Part shown: positions 1-64,000 of the stretch, piece after piece
How positions within the stretch are numbered: position 1 is the first letter of the stretch
How the letters are laid out: each line of letters begins with the position of its first letter
NCBI GenBank assembly: GCA_025345505.1
Contig: JANVCC010000074.1
Location: 39,867-103,866, forward strand
Length of the DNA stretch: 64,000 nt
Source of the DNA: Todiramphus chloris collaris
Taxonomy: Eukaryota; Chordata; Aves; Coraciiformes; Alcedinidae
Reading direction: 5' to 3'
The notes under the pieces: model-generated
Told to the model about the DNA's origin: nothing
The model's database searches: none
The model's input: only the letters and a program-made list of their open reading frames with translations
Position numbers and translations under genes: made by a program

Positions 1-3000
1 TTTAAACAGCTAACAAGAAATAGGAATGCCTTCACTTTAGGCTCACCTGGTCAATTTCTAGCACATGTAACTTCTTTAAACTGTGCTTCCAAATAAAAAG
101 CAAGAGGTTCCCTTCAACCCTTGCAGATACTGAGGAACTGCTTTTCTTTTTCCGACAGTGAAATAGGAAGAATTGGTAAGAGAAAATAAACAGAAACTAA
201 ATTGGTACTCTCATTTGCCACATGAAATCAGTATTTCTTATGGAATGACGCTTGTTAGCATCAAAGAATCCTACATTTCCTACCTGATTGTTAGTTACCT
301 CAGTGTACAGCAAACACAGTAGGAAGTGAGCAATGGAAAACTATGGTTTCAGATAGTTAAGGGTAGTAGAGACCTTGAGTAATGTTAACGGGAGTTCCAT
401 CTTAGAGAAAAAGCATGGAACCATCCTGATGGTATTAACAATCTCTTAATTGTAGCAGACATGCTACAGTAAACCTTCGGTTCTAGACACAGTTGTAACA
501 CACCAAGGTGTAACTCTGTGCAAAGATCTAAAAAAAAAAAAAAAAAAAATCACAAAGAATATCTACTTTAATCAAGATCACTGAGTAAAGAACTTAAGGA
601 CAGAAGTTAATTTAATCAAGCATTAATCCTCACTAAGAAACATCAAGATAGAGTAAGCTAGCATCTTTCTAGTATTTCCTTCCTCTTAACACCAATCTTT
701 CTACTCTTGACTTAATCAAATCTGGCTATGTTCTTCTGCTACATGTTTTCAGCACTGAACAGCAAAACATCAGGTTCTACCAGCTGTTAATAATAACAAT
801 GACAGAACTAGCATCCCAGTTCTGTTCCAGTTTCCCTACAGCCATCAAATGAAGGTTGTACAAGTGCCCAAGATAATTCAGGAAAAACAATGGACACTGA
901 ATAAATTTTTTGTAATAGCTATGGTTATTAGAGTGACAATAGTACCACTAAGCAACAAGATACAAACCAAGTACTTGGACACATGTTCATATCCAGGAGA
1001 AACTGTAGCCAGGGAAATGCAAGGATAGAATGAAAAGTGTGAAAAAATGTAGACTGAAGTCAGCACTCTTGTTTACTATTTCAGGAGTCAAACTGATTTT
1101 AAGAGGTTCTGGAAGAGAGGCTGACACCCACTGTACTAAATTTTTACAGTACATTTAGTACCGTGGGTGTCAGCCTTTCTTCCAGAATCTCTTACAGAAA
1201 CTGTAGTTGCACTTTTTCACTCTACTGATTTTATATATGTATATATATAAAATCAGTTTTTTCAGTTTCACTTTTTCCTGCTCATACTCTCCATATTGAA
1301 AGTGCTACTGTGGAACCTGTTTAGCAACTGCCTTCTGACAACAGTTAAGCCAGTCAGCCACTACTTCCTAAGAAAAAATAGGGATTATTCACCAACTGTA
1401 TGATTTATTTCTCCTATCATTTCTCCAAGAAGAGTATCATTCAAAACAGCGTTCATCAGCATCTCAACCTCTGTGCATACTCAGCTCAGCACTCCCTCTA
1501 GTTCCTTATTTTTAAGCCATTTGCCCTTACCTACCTTTTCTTCTTTATTCTCTATCCTCACAAGGTGTTGCCCTCTTCCTTTGGGGTTTGGGAGGAACAA
1601 GATGGCATTCAGTGTCTATAAAGGACGAAATGATATCCAGATCTTAATGGGGAAAATAAAAAATTAAATAAAACATATCAGTAGAACAGCATTCTGTCAG
1701 ATGCCAACAAAAAAGTACATGGGCAGGACAAGAAAGCAATTGAAGCTACCTGAGTATTCTCTTGGTCTCCACCTTTGTGCAGCTCTGAGGCTATTCACTT
1801 TCTCCACACCACTCATGATTTTACAGGCTTGTAGTGTACCCACTGTCTCATTCTTCCCTCTGCTGTGGTGCTCACTCCCTTCCAAAAAACAGCCTGATCA
1901 GGGTAACATTCTGGTCAGAGACCAACTGTCTGTACAATCATCTGAGTACTAGCATCAGCAAGAGAGAAGAACAGCAACTCCTTGGACTACACTGCCACTA
2001 ATAATCAGTATAGGATGCTCTTGCTCTCCTTGTATTGCGGCTATTTCATACATACAGTCATCTCTACTGCTCTTCCTCCACCTCCTCAATTATCCTAAAC
2101 ACAGTACAGCATATTACCAAAGGAAGAATCCGGAACTGCACGGAGTACTCAAGTTTGGATGAAGCAAGGATTTATACAGTGGCATGATACGGTCTTTTAT
2201 TCTGCACTTCATTCCTTACCTGATAACTTCTACTAGTTTGCTTCTTGACTTTCACATCTTGAGCTGACTTTTCAGAGTATCACCTACAGTGAGTCTGAAA
2301 TGTTTTCTTCTCCTGGGTGCTGCAGAAAAATGTAAAAATACCATTGCTTTCATATTGTTACCAATAAAACATGCAACAAGACCACCTGAAAAATTACTGA
2401 AGCTAAGACTGAAAGATGCTCACTCTGCTCTTGCACATGCTTCTTGTAACAACCCTGGCAAAGAGTAGCTTAGAAGCAGAAAGCAGTACAGCAAGAAATC
2501 AAATCAGTAAAGCAGTCAACACAACAAAAACTATTCACTGAAAGAAATACAGAAAAGATACTTTCTATAAAAACATACTTTCTAAAGTGACTAAATATAC
2601 ATACTTCAGTATAAAACAGGGAAGTAGAAAACTTTATTTTGAACCCTTTATAAATAGCTTCTCAGTGCCAACAAGAATAAATCTGAGAAAGAAGGGAAGC
2701 TCTTTCAAGTATCAATTTTTTAGGGTACAGATTCAGCACGGGTATAAGCACTTATGGAAGCATTTTAGCTATTTTTCATTTAATAAAATAAAACTTTTCT
2801 TGACTTCATTGTACAGAGACAGTTGCCAAAGTCTTTTGGAAAACTGTGAGCTTTGCTCAGTAAGTCTCCTTTATCTACAGTTTTATGACTTTCTTTCAGA
2901 GAGCTATCAGGTTTCTTTTAAAAAAACCCACTGATCTGATCCCATTATATCTCCTGTGAAGAAACACTTAGGCGAACAACACAGGCTTATCACTAAGAGT

Positions 3001-3469
3001 CAGGTCAAAACTTAAGTAATAAATTTTATGTTACTCAGGTGTCAGGAGGGTTTAAATATTTCCTTTGGGCACAGAGAAATCTTTTAAGCAGACACAAGAG
3101 ACAAGTAAGGAAAAGGATTTCTGAAAAGGGGCAACAGCTCTGTGCTCACAAAGCTCCAGCAGAATGAGGCCAGCAGTTCTTATCAATTAGTCTAGTGCTT
3201 GCAGGCATCGAAACCACAATTTCACTCTGCCAATAACTCCACGCAGTAACAATGCTCTGTAGCCATCACAAAAATTTGACCCTAAGTCTTCAAGGCTCTG
3301 GAAAGCTTGCAAGAACCAAAAGAACAGGGAACATCCAGGCACAAGCAACACTGCAGCAGACGTACAGTTTTAAAGCTTAGCTCACTTTTTTCGTTTGTGT
3401 TTTTGTTTGTTTGTCTGTTTTCTGTCTCCTTTCCACAGAGTCCTCGATCCTCTGCTGCCAGCAACATAG
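1..3469. other. Intergenic, left flank
   Basis: AT-rich DNA with an A-run at 530-549 and the palindrome at 1090-1259. The frames present are short and unlike any protein I know. ASB17, which follows MSH4 in human, was looked for and not found. Confidence 0.6.
1090..1259. repeat. Nested palindrome with 42-bp hairpin
   Basis: The arms 1100-1141 and 1153-1194 are inverted copies, 39 of 42 matching, around an 11-nt loop. In plus-strand RNA two of the three differences become G.U pairs. The outer ends AAACTGATTTTA (1090-1101) and TAAAATCAGTTT (1248-1259) are perfect inverted repeats. A third 15-bp palindrome lies at 1224-1238/1243-1257. This fits a MITE-like element or a miRNA precursor; no target duplication was seen. 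Confidence 0.75.
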
Positions 3470-4870
3470 CAACCGTCCGGACTCCCTGCGCAGGAGGGGA
3501 GCCGGCGGCGACTGCTCTGACTTACTGCGGGGAGTGGATGTCGGGCAGCCCAGGTGCAACCCGGTGTCGGGCGCGGCGCGGCCCTCAGAACCGCGGTGCA
3601 TTTAACATTGGCGTACCTACAGAGATATTCCCCGCGACAAGTCCTTAAAGACACAAGACGGCCAGGGGCAGGCGAGTATTGCTGGAAATTCCACTCCCAG
3701 ATACATTAGCGGAGTCCCCCCCGCGTCTTCGGGAACGCCACGAAAATCTCCTAGCAGCAAACGTAGTGTCTGCTGCATCCTAAGGAGGCTCTGCCGGCAG
3801 CCGAGCGAGCGCGTCGGGGGCCCAGTCGGTTGCTGTGCCGCGGGCTGCCGGCGCTGCGGGTCCCAGGCCGGCGTGCGGACCGTGCCCGCTGCGGGGTGAG
3901 CGACGAGACGCGGGGGCTACAGCGGGCACGGACCCCGTTACCCCGCCGGGCGAGAGCAGGGGTGCGCGCGGGAGGGAAGAGGGGGAGCGCGAGGGAAAGG
4001 AGCGGGAAGAGGCGGATCGCGCGAGGACCATCAGCGTTCGCGCTCGCGTGTGAGAGAGCGGCCCGGTGAGCGGAAGGGGAGAACCCACCGGGGGAAGGGG
4101 CGGGCGGGAGGCGATCGGCGCCGTCTGGGGAGGGTCCGCCGATAGGCTCGGGGGCAGGGGTCGAGCATCGCCTTTGTGGGGGAGCGCGCTGCGAGTGTCT
4201 CCGGGAGGACGGGCGAGCGGAGGTCGACCGTCACCTTCGGGGAAATCCGCGGTCGCCCTGGGGCTCAGACGCCGTACCGGGGAGTACAGGTCGGCCATCG
4301 CCGCGGAGGGAACCGACGGTCCAGCCCTCTCCGGGAGCGACCAGAAGCCCGGAGCTGCAGAGGATCCTTCTGATTTGTTCCTGCAGGAAGCACAGAAGCA
4401 GCATTCGGTGAGAAAAGCAGAACTGCGAGGTTCTTTCGGGACAGGCGTGGGGGTGTGTAGTAGGAGGCCGCCGGGGTCGGGTGGTGCTGTGGAGAGAGCT
4501 CCCTCTCGGGCCGACCCCGGCTTTCCTCTGTCTTCCCGGCAGGGTAGCGGGGACTTCTCGGTCCTGAGCGCATCCTTCTGCCTTTGCCGAAGCTGACGGG
4601 GGAGAAGGAAGCGGCGTCCGTGGCGCGTGGAAGGGACCTCGAGGCAAGAGCGCACGGGAGGAGTGAGCGGCGGCGGGGTGGAGAAAGGACAGGAGGAAGC
4701 GCTCCCGGCAAGGGGATCTCCCTGTCTTCGGCAGAAGAGTGTTCAGTGCTCGGGGTACCCAATAAAACTCTTTCTCCACGTGCGTCTTTCTGATTTAGCT
4801 GCTTTCCTGCCCAACCCCAGCTTGGCCGAGCAGGCAGCGCGGGCAGCAATCCCCGCCCCCCGTGAGTTGT
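3470..4870. promoter_or_regulatory. CpG island without an assigned gene
   Basis: About 1.4 kb of dense GC and CpG in AT-rich surroundings, beginning 1.2 kb beyond the MSH4 3' end. It has a CACGTG E-box at 4777-4782, many GTGAGC-type donors on the plus strand and one GTAAGT on the minus strand near 3521. Open frames of up to 291 codons run both ways but are Arg/Pro/Gly/Ser-rich and match no family I know. It may be the promoter or 5' UTR of the next gene to the left or of a non-coding RNA. Confidence 0.75.
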
Positions 4871-5870
4871 GGTGACGGGCCACTGCCAGAGCCCCTCACG
4901 TCAAATGCAACGGGGAAGCCACTTGTACTTCCACCCAGATCAGTCTTGCTCCAGGAACTGAGACAACGAATATGGTTTTACTGATGGAAATGAGTGCTAT
5001 AACTGGCAATATTTAAGGCCTGAAGAGAGGGGAATTGTGGTTAATAGTTAATATCAATAAATACCAGTAATAATAGATCAATACAAAACCCCAGTGTATC
5101 TACTGTTTTTCCGTGTATCACTACTACAAATGTTATTCTGTTGCACTGGTATGTTTACAAAGGTAGATATTTTTAAAAGATACATATATTGAAATATATA
5201 ACTATATATAAACATTTGTTGTTATAAACTAGATATTACCCATTTTAGAGATGTATGCATAATAAATTGTATATACATACACACACACATAGAGATAAAA
5301 GAAATACATAAGAACTCTTGGCCAAAGTTGGTTAGAAAGAATTGAGGAAAGAAAAATGCCTTCAACCTGGAATACATGGCTGCAGACACTCAATGAAGTT
5401 GTACTAAAAAAAGAATCAAGGAAGAAGGATATTCAACTTTTTACTCATTTCCCACTAGTCACTTTCTAAACAAAAACTGATCAACAGTAGCAGTATCATA
5501 GTAATTTGCTGTTACCGTATTACAAAAAAACTCTGGTTGCCCAGTTCTGGAAAGGAAGCAGTCCTGGACTGTCTAGATTATGTTGGTTTAAGCATAATGA
5601 CTGAGAGAGCAAGAACCCCCTGGGAGTAGGGAACAACAGGATTCATGGATGCGTGTTCAGCAATGCAAGTACAACTTGCCTATGCAAGACAAGTGGACCA
5701 TCTGTTTCAAAGACTGCTTTTTGTTAGGCAAGATCTTTAGTATCAGATGTAAGAGCTATAATAGCAGACATATCACATAGAAAATACTAAATATTATACA
5801 ACCTTTTTGTCTCTAAAATAATGGAAGGGATATAGTTCACTACCAAAAAAAACCTCTGTTCCTCATACGA
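4871..5870. other. Intergenic between orphan CpG island and MSH4 3' end
   Basis: AT-rich, with TA and CA repeats at about 5165-5290. No gene or recognisable repeat was seen. Confidence 0.6.
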
Positions 5871-5879
5871 AGTAAATGC

Positions 5880-5885
5880 TTTATT
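5880..5885 (-). promoter_or_regulatory. MSH4 polyadenylation signal
   Basis: The only AATAAA on the minus strand within about 200 nt downstream of the MSH4 stop. It implies a 3' UTR of about 200 nt. Confidence 0.7.
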
Positions 5886-6071
5886 TTCATGTATGGTGTT
5901 TGGGAAAAAAAAAAAAACAAACCATGAAGGATACAGTCTTTCAGTAGTAAGTATAATTTAGACTAAGAATTAAGAATTTAAAAACATGTGAAAAGCAGTG
6001 TTTTCTAATACTATGGAAAAATAGAATCATCTTGCACTCATGAAAATTAGAACAATGGCCTATGTTACACA

Positions 6072-33919
<27,848 letters not shown>

Positions 33920-34231
33920 ACCGCCTGCGAGCGCCACCGCCTCCCCGCCCGCAGGCTCCGGCCGAGGCGGGGCCACAGCCGCTAACCGCCGGCACCGCCT
34001 CCCAAAATGGCGGCAGGCGCGGCCCGCCCGCTCATGCGCACCTGCCTGGCACACACCGCCCCGAGGCCTGCCGCCGCGCGGCGCTGTGACAGAAAGCAGC
34101 GCAGCGCTAAGGGCCGCGAGCGCAGGGCGCGCAGCGCGCTTCACGGAGACGCAGTGACGCTGCAACGCAAAGCCAGGCCCTGCTAGGCTCTCTAAAACGG
34201 GAGTAAAGCATTTAAACGTAGCCAGTCCCAC

Positions 34232-37071
34232 TTTTCTTCTTTCTGCTAAAACAGAAGTTTCCTCCTGCTTAAGAGCTTAGATACCAAAATATCCCCATCA
34301 AAAAATATCCCCATCAAAAAACATAAAGCTTGTTTACATCCATAATTGTCTTACACACATGTCCTCCTATGTGTGTTCTGGAACACTGAAATGCTGGTTT
34401 GCATGTTAGCCTGTCATGTACACCACTAAAATATTTTTAATTAACATTTTGACAACATTTTCTCTCTGGAGTTTAATAAATCCACAGCAAAAACCTTTTG
34501 ATAGTTTGATGGCTAGTCAGCTTAACAATAGCAATTCCACCAGCTGCAGCTCCTCAGCAGACGTCTGAAGGGCACTGCTCCAACCCTTTTTCAGCACTGC
34601 GCCTCATCACTCCCACAGCTTTAAAAACTTGAGCACCAGAAACTTCAGTTTCACTGCAGAGCAAAGGATGGAAGACACCAGGTGCTGACTCCAGTTATTG
34701 ACACTCCTGAACTTGAAGTCCTACAATGAACTTTCCGTATGCATTCAGACTGCTGAAGCTGGTGCTAGACCTTCTCTTCTCCGACAGAATTCCAGCTGTA
34801 TGTCAAGAAAAGCAGAAACAAAAGGCATGTCTGTCTTCCTTCCGGTCACAAATCATAAGGCTGAATTCACCTGACCAAGCTGTCTCAACAAAACTGAAAG
34901 CAAGCATCTTTGGAAAAAAGCACAGACATCAGGGCTGGCCACACTCTTAGCAGGTAACAGAATGGCTACTGATTTCCACCATACACCCCACCCCTGATTT
35001 TCTTTTTGTAAACATGTGTAACATTGTGTGCCTGTAGTTATCTGAATTATTCATTATTCTCTCAAATTCTCATGCGGCACCTTGTAAAATGTACGGCTAG
35101 GAATGAAGGAGAAACTACAGTACTTAAGGTCAAGTACTAAGATAACGTCAGGATATTTCCATATAAAGATTTCAGGGGGGGGGGAAGTTACAAAAGTACC
35201 AATTTCTGAAAGCCTTTAATAAAGAACTTATAACTGAAGACTGAGAACAGTAGATTAATTACTGCAAAGTTCCAACTACATAAGCTCAGGGGGGGGAATC
35301 AGTACTTTTAACAAAACAGAGGTTGACAAGAACAACATATTCTGCACCAAAATTACATATGCCTTAACACAGACATGAGGCAACTCATTTTTTTCACAGT
35401 ACATTTAACAGAAAATGTTATGTTTGCTTAATAGAAGTTGTAAAGACTCTTTCTACAAATACAGTATTTTTAAAAATTGATGTAAAGAATGGAAGAATAT
35501 TCTTAAGAATTTTTAATTTATGCTCTTACCCCTTTTTTAGAATCACAGAACCGTTTTGATTGGAAAAGACCTTTAAGATCCAGTCCAACCATTAACCTAA
35601 CATTGCCAATACCACCACTAAAAAATGTCCCTAAATCTTCAACTTGTAAAAACTCCAATCATATTAATAGGATTTCTACGTAGAGTGAAGAGTTCTACAC
35701 TGTCATGCAATATCACCCACACATTAATTCCCAGGGTGTCTCAGTTTACACTAGACTAGAAATTCTGAAAAGGATACTAGTTTGTCTACACAAATTCCTA
35801 CATACTGAACAGTTTTTCCTTAGATGAAGTGGCACTTGCAAAGGTAACCTGGAATGAGGAAAAAAGAAAAATTAAAAATTTTCTGTTAAACTTTACAGTT
35901 GGATAAAACCTGATTAGTGCTCTTACTCCCTCACACTCAACACAAAGCCTACGGTAACTTTTTTCCAAACCTTGAAAAAGAAATTAATTCCAGGCTCTGA
36001 CCAAAGAATTCAACAGGCAATAGGACAGCTAAAGAGTAGAGCTTTTACCTTATCTAAAAGCCTGTAGAGAAGGCTTAGGAAAAACAAACAAAAAAATCAT
36101 TAGAAATAGTTGAACATTCAAATACTCATTCTCTCTTTGAAATTATCTACAAGTCAAGGTCTACCGAAAAGTTACTTTGTCCAGTCCTAGCTTACTTTCT
36201 ACTACCATAACTAGGCTCGATAAAACTAGCCAGCAGGCTTTTAAAACTGTTCTAAACAGCTTCAGACCTTCCTCAAGCATTATGTATAGAGATTATCAAA
36301 GACCTCATCCCCTTCACAATTTCTTTTACTGGGTATTTCGACTGGAATACCATTCAGTCTCAGCACAGGTGTGTGGAATGTAAATTACCAGACAATTTTA
36401 GGGCCTCTGTGAATACAAAGAGGACTTCATCCTTCAGAGAACAAGTATTTTCCACAACTAGTTTTATTCTCAATTAGACCATAATCAAATGTTGGCAGTT
36501 ATTGTCCTAAAAGCTACAAAAGTAGGATTTTAATTTAGCAACGAATTTAGGATCAATTCTACATTCAGTTACAAGTCACTGTCCTATAGAGACCTTCTCC
36601 GGAATGCTTAATGCTATCAAGTTTCACTCTACATACTCAAGGTATGCTCTACTTCAAATATCACCAAATTTTGTCTAAGGGACTCATTAATAAAGATATT
36701 TATATACTTACTAGAACCATAATCTTTGTTCTCACTGGTATCAATAACTATCAAAAGAAAGTTTGTTTCTTAGTGTATAAAAATTAATGGCAAATGTGAA
36801 CAGGGATAATAATATACATGTGCGTGGCATTAAATGCATAGCTTAAATTAGGTGTTGGTTGGTTGGTTTTTTTCATATTCTTTTAAAGTGCTTTGTGTGA
36901 TCCACCATCAAAACATGCTTGTGTAAAGACAGATACTAGCATGGCTGATCTTACAGAAATACAGAAATTAAGCATTCACACTATTGCTTTGACATGAATA
37001 TTAAAAAAAAACCAACCAAACAAAAAACAACAACAACAAAAAATCCCAGAGGCCCATGTATTTAGATACAG
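34232..37071. other. Intergenic between MSH4 and RABGGTB
   Basis: No exon was found. It contains one CR1 fragment (35539-35640) and short G-runs at 35177 and 35290. The right part probably includes the RABGGTB 3' UTR. Confidence 0.6.
35539..35640 (-). mobile_element. CR1 fragment
   Basis: Antisense CR1 3' end: AGAATCACAGAACCG, AAAGACCTTTAAGATCCAGT. Between MSH4 and RABGGTB. Confidence 0.85.
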
Positions 37072-37312
37072 TTTATAAATGTTTCTACATCTCTTATATA
37101 CAACCAAAGAACATGGTACACTCAGATTATTAAGAGCCAGCCTGTTCTGATACAGTTTACAAAGTGACAAAGCCCACAATAAAGCCATTGCTTTACTTTT
37201 ATAATGTAAACGCATCTCAAAAGAAGCATATGCTAACATTTTCAGAGATGAGATTACTTCAATCAGCAAAAACAAAGAAACCAGGCATATCAACCTTTTG
37301 TCTCTTCCAGGC

Positions 37313-48007
<10,695 letters not shown>

Positions 48008-48010
48008 CTT

Positions 48011-48040
48011 CACCGCCTGCGCCGGAAGGAGCGTCACCCT
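48011..48040 (-). promoter_or_regulatory. Likely RABGGTB start site: 5'TOP-like tract over an ETS motif
   Basis: Upstream of the ATG the minus strand reads CTCCTTCC (48031-48024), a C-initiated pyrimidine run of the 5'TOP type, 24 nt before the start codon. The opposite strand reads CCGGAAG, an ETS-family core. snoRNA host genes often have TOP promoters. The exact start site is inferred, not seen. Confidence 0.5.
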
Positions 48041-48359
48041 CCAGGGCGGAGTAAGGGGTGATGCGCGGCAGGGCCCCGATATAGCTGCCCGCGGGACGCC
48101 TGCCGAGGCCGGTGGTGCCGGCTCGCGGCCGCGCCGGGAACCTGTCGAGCAGCCCAGGCTGGCTCTGTCTGCGGGACCTGCCACGACGCCTGCGAGGGCC
48201 CTCAGCCACTGTCGGCCCCCGGGCGGGCGGCAGAGCGCCGCTCGGGGCCGGGCCCTGCAGGCCGGTGTGTCTCCCGGGGCACGGCCCTGCTGCGGGGCTA
48301 GTGCCTCCCGGGAACCTGCGGCGGGCCCGCTCTCAAGCTTTGTGCATAAAGGAGAACGT

Positions 48360-49770
48360 TCGGGCTTGCCCCAAGTGAAGTTATCTTAAAACGGGTGAGG
48401 GAGTAAACTGAGAGTGTACTGAGGGCAGCTGTGTGCTTTCTTGCATCACAGCAAACAGGTCAACATTTAGAATCGGCTTCAGTTTTCTTCCATTACCTCT
48501 GTTCTGTGGAAAAGCAAATCCAAGAAATTAGGGACAGAGGATAATTGTGGTTCAAAAAAGCCACAGCCCTTTGCTTCCTCATGAAAACTCTGTAGGATGA
48601 TTATTATGGTTACTATGAACCCTTAATGCTTGCACACATCCCCTACAGACCTGTACCAGACAGACCATTTTGATTCTATACAAGCAATGTGTGCTGGCTT
48701 ACACAGAACAGTCGAAAATAAGGTCTATTTTTCACAGGTGTCAAATACTTACAAAGAATGTTGCATTAGTGGTCTTCCTGCAGCTAAAAAAAGTCCATGA
48801 TTTATATATTTAAAGAACTAATTTCCGAGGTGGCCCACCTGAGAAATAACCATTGTAAAACTGAGAACCTGAAGTCAGTAATTGTGCCATCCAGCACTAA
48901 ATTCAGATGATGGACCAAAGAGACCAGAGCAAGGCAAGGCAACATTTTGGTAAGAAATTGCAAATGAACTCACAGAATTGCTGAGGTTTTAAAGGTTCTC
49001 TTGAAATCATCTGTCCATGCAGACTCAGCTAGAACAGGCTGTCCAGGACAGTGTCTAGTTGACTTTTCAGTATCTTATGTATTTATGCAGATACATAAGA
49101 TTACCCCTGGGCCATCTCTTGTGCAGATTGAAGACCCTCAGCCTTTCCTCACATGACAGATGGTCCAGTCCCTTCCTTGTCTTTGTAGCCCCTGTGCTGG
49201 ACTTCCTCCATATAAGGTCTTTCTTGTACTGGGGAGCCTAAACTGGACACAGTACTGCAGATATGGCCTCACCCGTGCCAAGTAATTTGTTCAGGGTGTC
49301 CAGGGAATGTCCATTCTTTCAACACAGCCAAGAACATAAAAAAATATAATAAATCTCAACAATTAGTTCTTCTCAGCAGTTTTTCCTGCAAACATAGGTA
49401 TTTACACAGATGGAAAGGAATAATAGCCTTAAATATACTAGAATTGAAATAAATACACACTTCCACTTGAATCATCCTAATTGAACAGTTACTTCCTAAA
49501 TAAGTGTAACAGTGCAAAAGTCCGCATTCTCTCCAGGCAATAAGTGTTAGCATGGGATAGTATCTAAGTCCTGAGAACAGCACTGGCAACGCCAGCCATC
49601 ATATGGCTGAACAAATGGGGAAGACTCCTCAGCTGCAGTGAGCAGTAACATAGCAGGAATGGAAGCACAGCTATTACCATGTTTCAGACACTGGACAACT
49701 TACACAAAATACAATTTAAGTAATGTGACAAGCAGAATGAATAAAAAAACAACCACACTTCTCTTAAAAA
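48360..49770. other. Intergenic between RABGGTB and ACADM
   Basis: About 1.4 kb with one diverged CR1 fragment and nothing else recognised. Confidence 0.6.
48968..49300 (-). mobile_element. Diverged CR1 fragment
   Basis: Antisense CR1-like text: AACAGGCTGTCCAGGACAGT, GAAGACCCTCAGCCTTTCCT, GCCCCTGTGCTGGACTTCCT. Between RABGGTB and ACADM. The ends are approximate. Confidence 0.7.
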
Positions 49771-49772
49771 AA

Positions 49773-49778
49773 TTTATT
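49773..49778 (-). promoter_or_regulatory. ACADM polyadenylation signal (distal)
   Basis: AATAAA on the minus strand 334 nt after the ACADM stop. Nearer candidates occur at 50028-50023 and about 49906, so alternative 3' ends are possible. Confidence 0.55.
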
Positions 49779-50111
49779 AGAATGCAGCAGTGACTATTAC
49801 AAATAACATTTTGATAAGCTAATGCATTGTGAGGTTTTCATTTCTTGTCCATCTTGTATTTGAACAGCCAATCACTTTGGAATTCCGAATGTTTAGAAAA
49901 TACTTTATTCTTGACTAACAAAGCTGGTGAGTGACTGGACAAGAACAGAAGTAGGTGTAGTAATGTACAGAACGAAAAAAGGATTTTGAAGGAAAGTTGG
50001 TGGGTTTTTTTTTCTTCGTGTCTTTATTATTCACTTGAGAAGTACACTAAAATCATCTTCCATGAGCATACAGAATACTACAGCAGCACCAGACACCCTT
50101 TATACATTCCT

Positions 50112-64000
<13,889 letters not shown>

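Noticed and set aside
4066..4596. Plus-strand open frame of 176 codons
   Set aside because: Same GC-driven cause; no Kozak support or recognisable protein. A short acceptor/donor pair near 4385-4410 is not enough to call an exon.
3780..4655. Minus-strand open frame of 291 codons
   Set aside because: It lies in a CpG island with overlapping long frames on both strands, has Pro/Ser/Arg-rich composition, and shows no domain or family motif.
1..5870. Search for ASB17 or ST6GALNAC3 exons
   Set aside because: No frame on either strand resembled the proteins I recall. Absence from this window does not show loss from the genome.

Overview
The window is a piece of a bird chromosome. The base is AT-rich intron and intergenic DNA with four CpG islands. 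The interspersed repeats are avian CR1 LINEs plus solo LTRs of an ERVL-like type that I associate with songbirds, so a passerine is likely but not proven. There are no prokaryotic features. All three protein genes read on the minus strand, and together they form the conserved vertebrate block ACADM - RABGGTB - MSH4. I rebuilt them exon by exon from splice sites, codon phase and recalled family sequences.

Layout, right to left (the direction of transcription). ACADM (medium-chain acyl-CoA dehydrogenase) runs from beyond the right edge to a stop at 50112. Its first coding exon is cut by the window edge; exons 2-12 are complete. After about 2 kb without genes comes RABGGTB (geranylgeranyl transferase type II beta), with ATG at 48007, stop at 37313, 9 exons and 331 codons. 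Its first coding exon holds only the ATG. Its introns carry a clear box C/D snoRNA of the SNORD45 family (47033-47113), with guides for two neighbouring sites in 18S rRNA, and a second, degenerate SNORD45-like copy (about 45158-45231). After another 3.4 kb comes MSH4 (meiotic MutS homologue), with ATG at 33919, stop at 6072, 20 coding exons and 936 codons; Walker A and Walker B motifs are intact.

Left of MSH4 (1-5870) I find no protein gene, but there is a CpG island of about 1.4 kb (about 3470-4870) with no assigned gene, and a long near-perfect hairpin (1100-1194). Repeats include a CR1 nested inside an opposite CR1 in MSH4 intron 11, a solo LTR with a perfect 5-bp target duplication (18014-18811), a second LTR with a 4/5 duplication (9288-9873) and several CR1 fragments.

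The genes do not form one pathway: ACADM acts in mitochondrial beta-oxidation, RABGGTB in Rab prenylation (and as snoRNA host), MSH4 in meiotic crossing-over. Each has its own CpG island. I saw nothing that amounts to a new multi-gene system. The best leads are the orphan CpG island, two miRNA-like hairpins and the SNORD45 pair.
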